Made by a program: the position numbers and the translations under genes. Positions 61,701 to 64,000 of a stretch of 64,000 nt of DNA are shown in pieces. How positions within the stretch are numbered: position 1 is the stretch's first letter; every line of letters starts with the position of its first letter. Below the pieces are notes generated by a model that was given only the letters and a program-made list of their open reading frames with translations, had not been told where the DNA came from and made no database searches. The DNA comes from Lewinellaceae bacterium. GTDB taxonomy: Bacteria > Bacteroidota > Bacteroidia > Chitinophagales > Saprospiraceae. The DNA is taken from assembly GCA_020636405.1 (NCBI GenBank), contig JACJXW010000004.1, positions 806,001 through 870,000 on the forward strand, given 5' to 3'.

Positions 61701-62307
61701 CTTCGGTGGCGGTTGATTCCGGAAGTCCTAACGACCGCAGTATTTCGGTACCTACTTCCCACCATAGCGGAGCACCAGAATCCACAGAGACCCCCGCTCC
61801 AGCAAAAATGACCAACTTATTTTTCTCTCGGGCCTCCTGAATTTTTTTAATTGCCTGGAACAAATCGGATGGTAATTCCACAACATCAAGGGGCAGCCGA
61901 AAAAGGTAGCTGACAACCCATTTTTCAGACTCTCGAAAGCTTGTTTCTTTTTCTGCAAAGCTTTGTATTGTCGCGGCATCAACCCATATAAACTTGTCTT
62001 TATCCTTTTTAGTCCCTGTGTAAAAAGCTTCGGAGGTGGATATTTTTACTATGGCTTTAGAATTTTTTCTATCCGTATCTGCTTTCTCTATGGCTATTTG
62101 TTCCTTCTGAAACAACTCGTAGTGCTCTTCTGACACCTTGAAAAATTCTCGGAAATACTTATCAAATGCTTCCCAGCGATGAGAACCATTCAAAGCAGAG
62201 TCAAGCCAAGCAAAAAAATGGGTTTTACCTGCCTCGTTTTTGAGGAGCAGATATTGGTCCTCTGATTTTATCGCGTAAGTAATTATGGCGAAAGTGTGAT
62301 GCGACAT
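58729..62307 (-). CDS. SIR2-domain protein with Nudix-like N-terminus, candidate anti-phage NADase
   Basis: The 1,192-residue protein has three parts. Residues about 1-140 look like a degenerate Nudix fold (FAIITYAIKSEDQYLLLKNE, AFDKYFREFFKVSEEH, FIWVDAATIQSF); the full Nudix box is missing, so it may bind rather than hydrolyse. Residues about 155-360 are a SIR2 domain: VIFAGAGVSVDSGAPLWW, ITTNYDDLLEQA (Asn254), IVKMHGDW (His297) and LFVGFSFSDPN. Both catalytic residues are present, so NAD+ cleavage is plausible. Residues about 361-1192 are mostly helical and unrecognised, a likely sensor or oligomerisation region as in DSR-type proteins. The gene is clearly more AT-rich than the flanking genome. 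It follows the DUF1016 gene on the same strand after 323 bases. Defence is inferred, not shown. Confidence 0.82.
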   Translation of the reverse strand: MSHHTFAIITYAIKSEDQYLLLKNEAGKTHFFAWLDSALNGSHRWEAFDKYFREFFKVSEEHYELFQKEQIAIEKADTDRKNSKAIVKISTSEAFYTGTKKDKDKFIWVDAATIQSFAEKETSFRESEKWVVSYLFRLPLDVVELPSDLFQAIKKIQEAREKNKLVIFAGAGVSVDSGAPLWWEVGTEILRSLGLPESTATEAPVIGQWLFNERGEKEYNEKLREILKYHKGLSPNPIHHQLLRLRPRHLITTNYDDLLEQALNEYQKSDIGKSYAVIRRDEDLPYAITDEYIVKMHGDWDEMNFVFKEDDYLNYARNSPLIESFVKGIFSSHLVLFVGFSFSDPNLKQIVNWVKEILGKDFQPAYLFQTQKPKSHEATYFGNKGIRTVIFDEAISSYLEAVDGNPKVVIESEVGKKTFNFLRLLEALNYRDYERLKRAKSQHVIDQMYESLLQFDAFNCIPPYYFEKLFPFSPTSLHPAKVPIDAKYNSSYHLQTSNEEIISLMESLEFKDNRILIKTGSYYEKAIEQVGNFDNKLAYIFDKLRSSQIHCIQRKGESNNHNRILYGTQFNEKLLFSRWLNFQFKPMLEFIYSRGWETSGLPSKLLRERLLDALVLTRFHFFLEAYTLYSSIATEALQRQDYPIFFICQYNKKYLGVRVIRIADWKKHPQDQVRQIKEELDTIDLHGLLKTMQSEANVKELLGGLLDKEFLDRYSDEIRKAHKSILTDYDFFQNPNNYSSRSNDASILIENYMTLHWVFHSNGILFGWDEYKFVELTELTFEGVVASFCTSKRNIGRLEEIDAVILTLACHFLETKQMDKILRHYNPQMLPLKSEHEKKWIVVLATNWFSSCFEESMFSFKPRANDLLLRYLSDKAYTSELEQLTNNFFLLFSYLDLEDLKGSEKLNRLIEVILKALAANHNGSSGRLWEVKYFVRFLKKNIILFSHDQIEWALKVITKAQGWKYGFGRTLGQIFKKEGIDFQLTDEQVFANYIVQHNTGKRELEDFIHLYPFLSANLQRALSEAIEGLAKSEKTNDLMLWLQARCNGMFSEAKELSKEQLEVFQKYFDAIEKIKFDKDGTPTNWSDNFAVNSPYWLATLHYKPDIDLGTKTVQKLLKLKSLPASIRWMLNPMDFDYKDFNCYWVFFYDGIEVLPRIGAMNIPTIHKAFQKELKREFSTKLAQVYHAYFSEG

Positions 62308-62384
62308 GTATGAACAATAATTTTTAAAAACCTTTTTTGCTCATTCTAACGTTTTGCGTAGCTATTAGGCCATGCGCCTCGGTG

Positions 62385-62484
62385 CGCCAAATTTATTTGG
62401 CGTCGAAGACGTAAATTTCCCTTCAGGCGTACTATAATCGATATACGGTGGCGCCACACATCTCCGAACCCAAATAAATTTGGG
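62385..62484. repeat. Pair of mirrored hairpins between the two island genes
   Basis: CGCCAAATTTATTTGGCG (62385-62402) and CCCAAATAAATTTGGG (62469-62484) are each palindromic, and their cores are reverse complements of each other. Between them are GGCGCC and ATAATCGATAT dyads. The gap 62308-62630 contains an 89-codon minus frame overlapping the DUF1016 stop, but it runs through these hairpins and is not convincing. The array may be a structured RNA, an attenuator or a palindromic repeat. Confidence 0.5.
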
Positions 62485-62630
62485 TATCCTAACAACGTCT
62501 CCGAACGACTTCGAAGAACAGCTACTCAATCCGTTACAATCAGCTTTTTTGAATGTTTGTATATATGAAAAGGCCTCTCGTGGATATGATTTCCTAAACC
62601 GTGCATCATGATAGAGATTCTTTCCAGTTT

Positions 62631-63638
62631 TCACTCCTCCTCATAAATCCGCTCCACTTCTGCCCGCAGTTCCTCCCTGTTAGGAAGATACAGTTGGTAC
62701 CTGTTCACAAATAGCTGCGAGCTAATGCCATGCAAGGCATATTTGATAAGCAACTCGTCTTTCTCCCTGGCCAGAACAATTCCAATAGGCGAATTATCGC
62801 CCTCCGTGCTTTCTTCCGCTTCAAAATAGCCCAGGTACATGTTCATTTGGCCTACATCCTGATAGCCCGCCTCTTCCCGTTTCAGATCAATAAGTACGAA
62901 GCACTTCAAAATGCGGTGATAAAAGACCAGATCGACATAATGGTGGCGGTTCCCCAATGTGATTCGGTACTGCCGGCCGATGAAAGCAAAGCCCTTGCCC
63001 AATTCCAACAAAAAATGTTGCAAGTGTTCAATCAATCGTTTTTCGAGTTCCGTTTCGCTTAGGTGATAAGGCTCTGGTATTTGCAGGAATTCGAGCACGT
63101 AGGGTTCGCGCATCAAGTCATCCGCTTTGTGGAGTTGCTGCCCTGATTTAGCCAGTTTCAGAATACCGGCTTTGTCGCGCGTCGATGCCAATCGGAGGAA
63201 AAGGGATGCCTTCTTCTGTCGTTTCAGTTCGCGGACACTCCAGTTTTCGAGTAAGGATTGTTTTTCGTAAAAACTCCGTTCCAATTCATCTTCTATCTTT
63301 AGCAATTCCACATAATGCGACCAACTTAATTGGTGCGACACCGTCGCACTATTTGGGTACTGTAAGAAAAATTGACGGATGCGTTTCAGATTGCTGAGAC
63401 TGAAACCTTTTCCATGAAGTTGAGACAAATCCTTGGATAAGGTTTCCATGAGCTTACTTCCATATTGTGCTTTGGCGTCCCCACCCTGTTCAAACTCTAC
63501 AATATACTGCCCAATCGTCCAGTATGTTTTGAGGAGTTGGACATTCACGGCGCGGGCAGCGGCAGACTGCCCTTCCCGGAAACAGGCGGAGATCTGATCC
63601 AGTAATTGGCTATAAGCGCCAGGGCGAGTGGGTTGCAT
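62631..63638 (-). CDS. DUF1016 / YhcG-type PDDEXK nuclease family protein
   Basis: The 335-residue protein has the DUF1016 N-terminal helical domain (VNVQLLKTYWTIGQYIVEFE, then GFSLSNLKRIRQFFLQYP, then LSWSHYVELLKIEDELERSF). A C-terminal PDDEXK nuclease-like domain follows with Asp236 in HHYVDLVFYHR, the D-x-K motif in CFVLIDLKRE (Asp251, Lys253) and Gln264 in VGQMNMYLG. All catalytic positions are present. YhcG-like proteins are common in mobile and defence regions and are sometimes linked to restriction modules, but their role is not settled. It precedes the SIR2 gene on the same strand within the flanking repeats. Confidence 0.92.
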   Translation of the reverse strand: MQPTRPGAYSQLLDQISACFREGQSAAARAVNVQLLKTYWTIGQYIVEFEQGGDAKAQYGSKLMETLSKDLSQLHGKGFSLSNLKRIRQFFLQYPNSATVSHQLSWSHYVELLKIEDELERSFYEKQSLLENWSVRELKRQKKASLFLRLASTRDKAGILKLAKSGQQLHKADDLMREPYVLEFLQIPEPYHLSETELEKRLIEHLQHFLLELGKGFAFIGRQYRITLGNRHHYVDLVFYHRILKCFVLIDLKREEAGYQDVGQMNMYLGYFEAEESTEGDNSPIGIVLAREKDELLIKYALHGISSQLFVNRYQLYLPNREELRAEVERIYEEE

Positions 63639-63690
63639 AAAACAAGATTTTGTGTCTAGCTAAACTAAGAAATGAAAACCAAATTGTTTA

Positions 63691-63717
63691 ACTATGGATG
63701 ATCTGTTTTTGGATTAA
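63691..63717. repeat. Right copy of 27-bp direct repeat flanking the defence island
   Basis: It is identical to 58654-58680 over 27 bases. Unlike the left copy it is not preceded by ATPase coding sequence. It lies 99 bases before the helicase start and 53 bases upstream of the DUF1016 start. Confidence 0.8.
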
Positions 63718-63815
63718 TTGCTCCCACGCCGCCCTATTGCGAACCGAAGCCGGATACCAAACCAACCACCAAACCCAAAGAATTTGTATATTCCCCTCAG
63801 AAAACCACAAGCCCC

Positions 63816-64000
63816 ATGCCCGAGGCGCCGCCCAGCCGACACCAGTACAACGAGGCCTTCCTGGAAGTGCTCGCGCAGCTCAACCCGCAGCAGCGCGAAG
63901 CCGTGGAGCACATCGAAGGGCCGGTGCTCGCCCTGGCAGGCCCCGGTACGGGTAAGACGCACATCCTGTCGGCCCGCATCGGCCGCATCCTGATGGAGAC
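63816..64000 (+). CDS. UvrD/Rep-like superfamily 1 helicase, N-terminal part only
   Basis: ATG 63816 opens a frame to the window end (61 codons). It begins MPEAPPSRHQYNEAFLEVLA, then LNPQQREAVEHIEGPVLALA, carrying the Q motif. Walker A follows as AGPGTGKTHILSARI. This is the standard start of SF1A helicases such as UvrD, PcrA, AddA or RecB; the rest is out of view so the subfamily is open. The gene begins right after the direct repeat that bounds the island. Confidence 0.88.
   Translation, partial: MPEAPPSRHQYNEAFLEVLAQLNPQQREAVEHIEGPVLALAGPGTGKTHILSARIGRILME

Noticed and set aside
62342..62500. CTAAC words near both ends of the hairpin array, suggesting an integron attC site
   Set aside because: An attC site needs inverted RYYYAAC and GTTRRRY boxes. 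Here both words point the same way and no integrase is present.
62365..62634. 89-codon frame starting at a GTG that overlaps the DUF1016 stop
   Set aside because: It runs through the hairpin array, has no domain or membrane pattern, and its second half is fixed by the palindromes. I treat it as non-coding.
1..64000. CRISPR arrays, rRNA and tRNA genes
   Set aside because: No regularly spaced direct repeats and no tRNA-like T-arm or rRNA-conserved segments were seen by eye; a covariance search would settle it.

Overview
The window looks like chromosomal DNA of a Bacteroidota member, most likely near the Saprospiria (inference). The sequence shows three things that support this. Six loci encode secreted proteins with type IX secretion (T9SS) C-terminal sorting domains. 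Many genes are preceded by a Bacteroidota-type promoter (TTTG, 19-20 bases, TAnnTTTG). Housekeeping genes are scattered singly or in short operons. No rRNA, tRNA or CRISPR array was seen.

Layout. 1-10.7 kb: truncated subtilase, ECF sigma factor, XRE regulator, a thioredoxin-SPOR fusion, imidazolonepropionase, a secreted amidohydrolase, an orphan E2-type acyltransferase, an acetyltransferase, an alpha/beta hydrolase and a PAS-UbiA fusion. 10.7-17.6 kb: acyl-CoA dehydrogenase, a YbaB-like protein, a LamG/T9SS protein, a TPR lipoprotein and a small membrane protein. 17.6-18.9 kb: a gene-free nested inverted-repeat element, then a near-perfect sigma-54 promoter in front of a curlin-like repeat protein. 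19.7-24.9 kb: upp, a polysaccharide deacetylase, a Ras-like GTPase, an outer-membrane protein, lipA and a META-domain lipoprotein. 25-31.7 kb: one 2,224-residue T9SS protein with about 30 tandem repeats of about 51 residues. 32.7-35 kb: a histidine kinase and response regulator pair. 35.4-40 kb: two more T9SS proteins, one frameshifted. 40.4-45 kb: pyrD, a 35-residue membrane peptide, MscS and a VWA/T9SS protein. 45.4-50.5 kb: an operon of purH, coaX, a beta-barrel protein and a TPR protein paralogous to the one at 15.4 kb. 50.6-58.2 kb: nadE, vapBC, dnaX, a Crp/Fnr regulator and a T9SS protein. 58.4-63.7 kb: an AT-rich probable defence island. 63.8 kb to the end: the start of a UvrD-like helicase.

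The strongest candidate for an undescribed system is the 58.65-63.72 kb island. An exact 27-bp direct repeat flanks it. The left copy is the last codons of a decayed ATPase gene and the right copy lies 99 bp before the helicase start. Inside are a DUF1016/PDDEXK nuclease-like gene and a 1,192-residue protein with a degenerate Nudix-like N-terminus, an intact-looking SIR2 NADase core and a roughly 830-residue C-terminal region. This architecture resembles abortive-infection SIR2 proteins but is not one I can name. Other unusual items are the PAS-UbiA fusion, the sigma-54-driven curlin-like gene and the 880-bp palindromic element.
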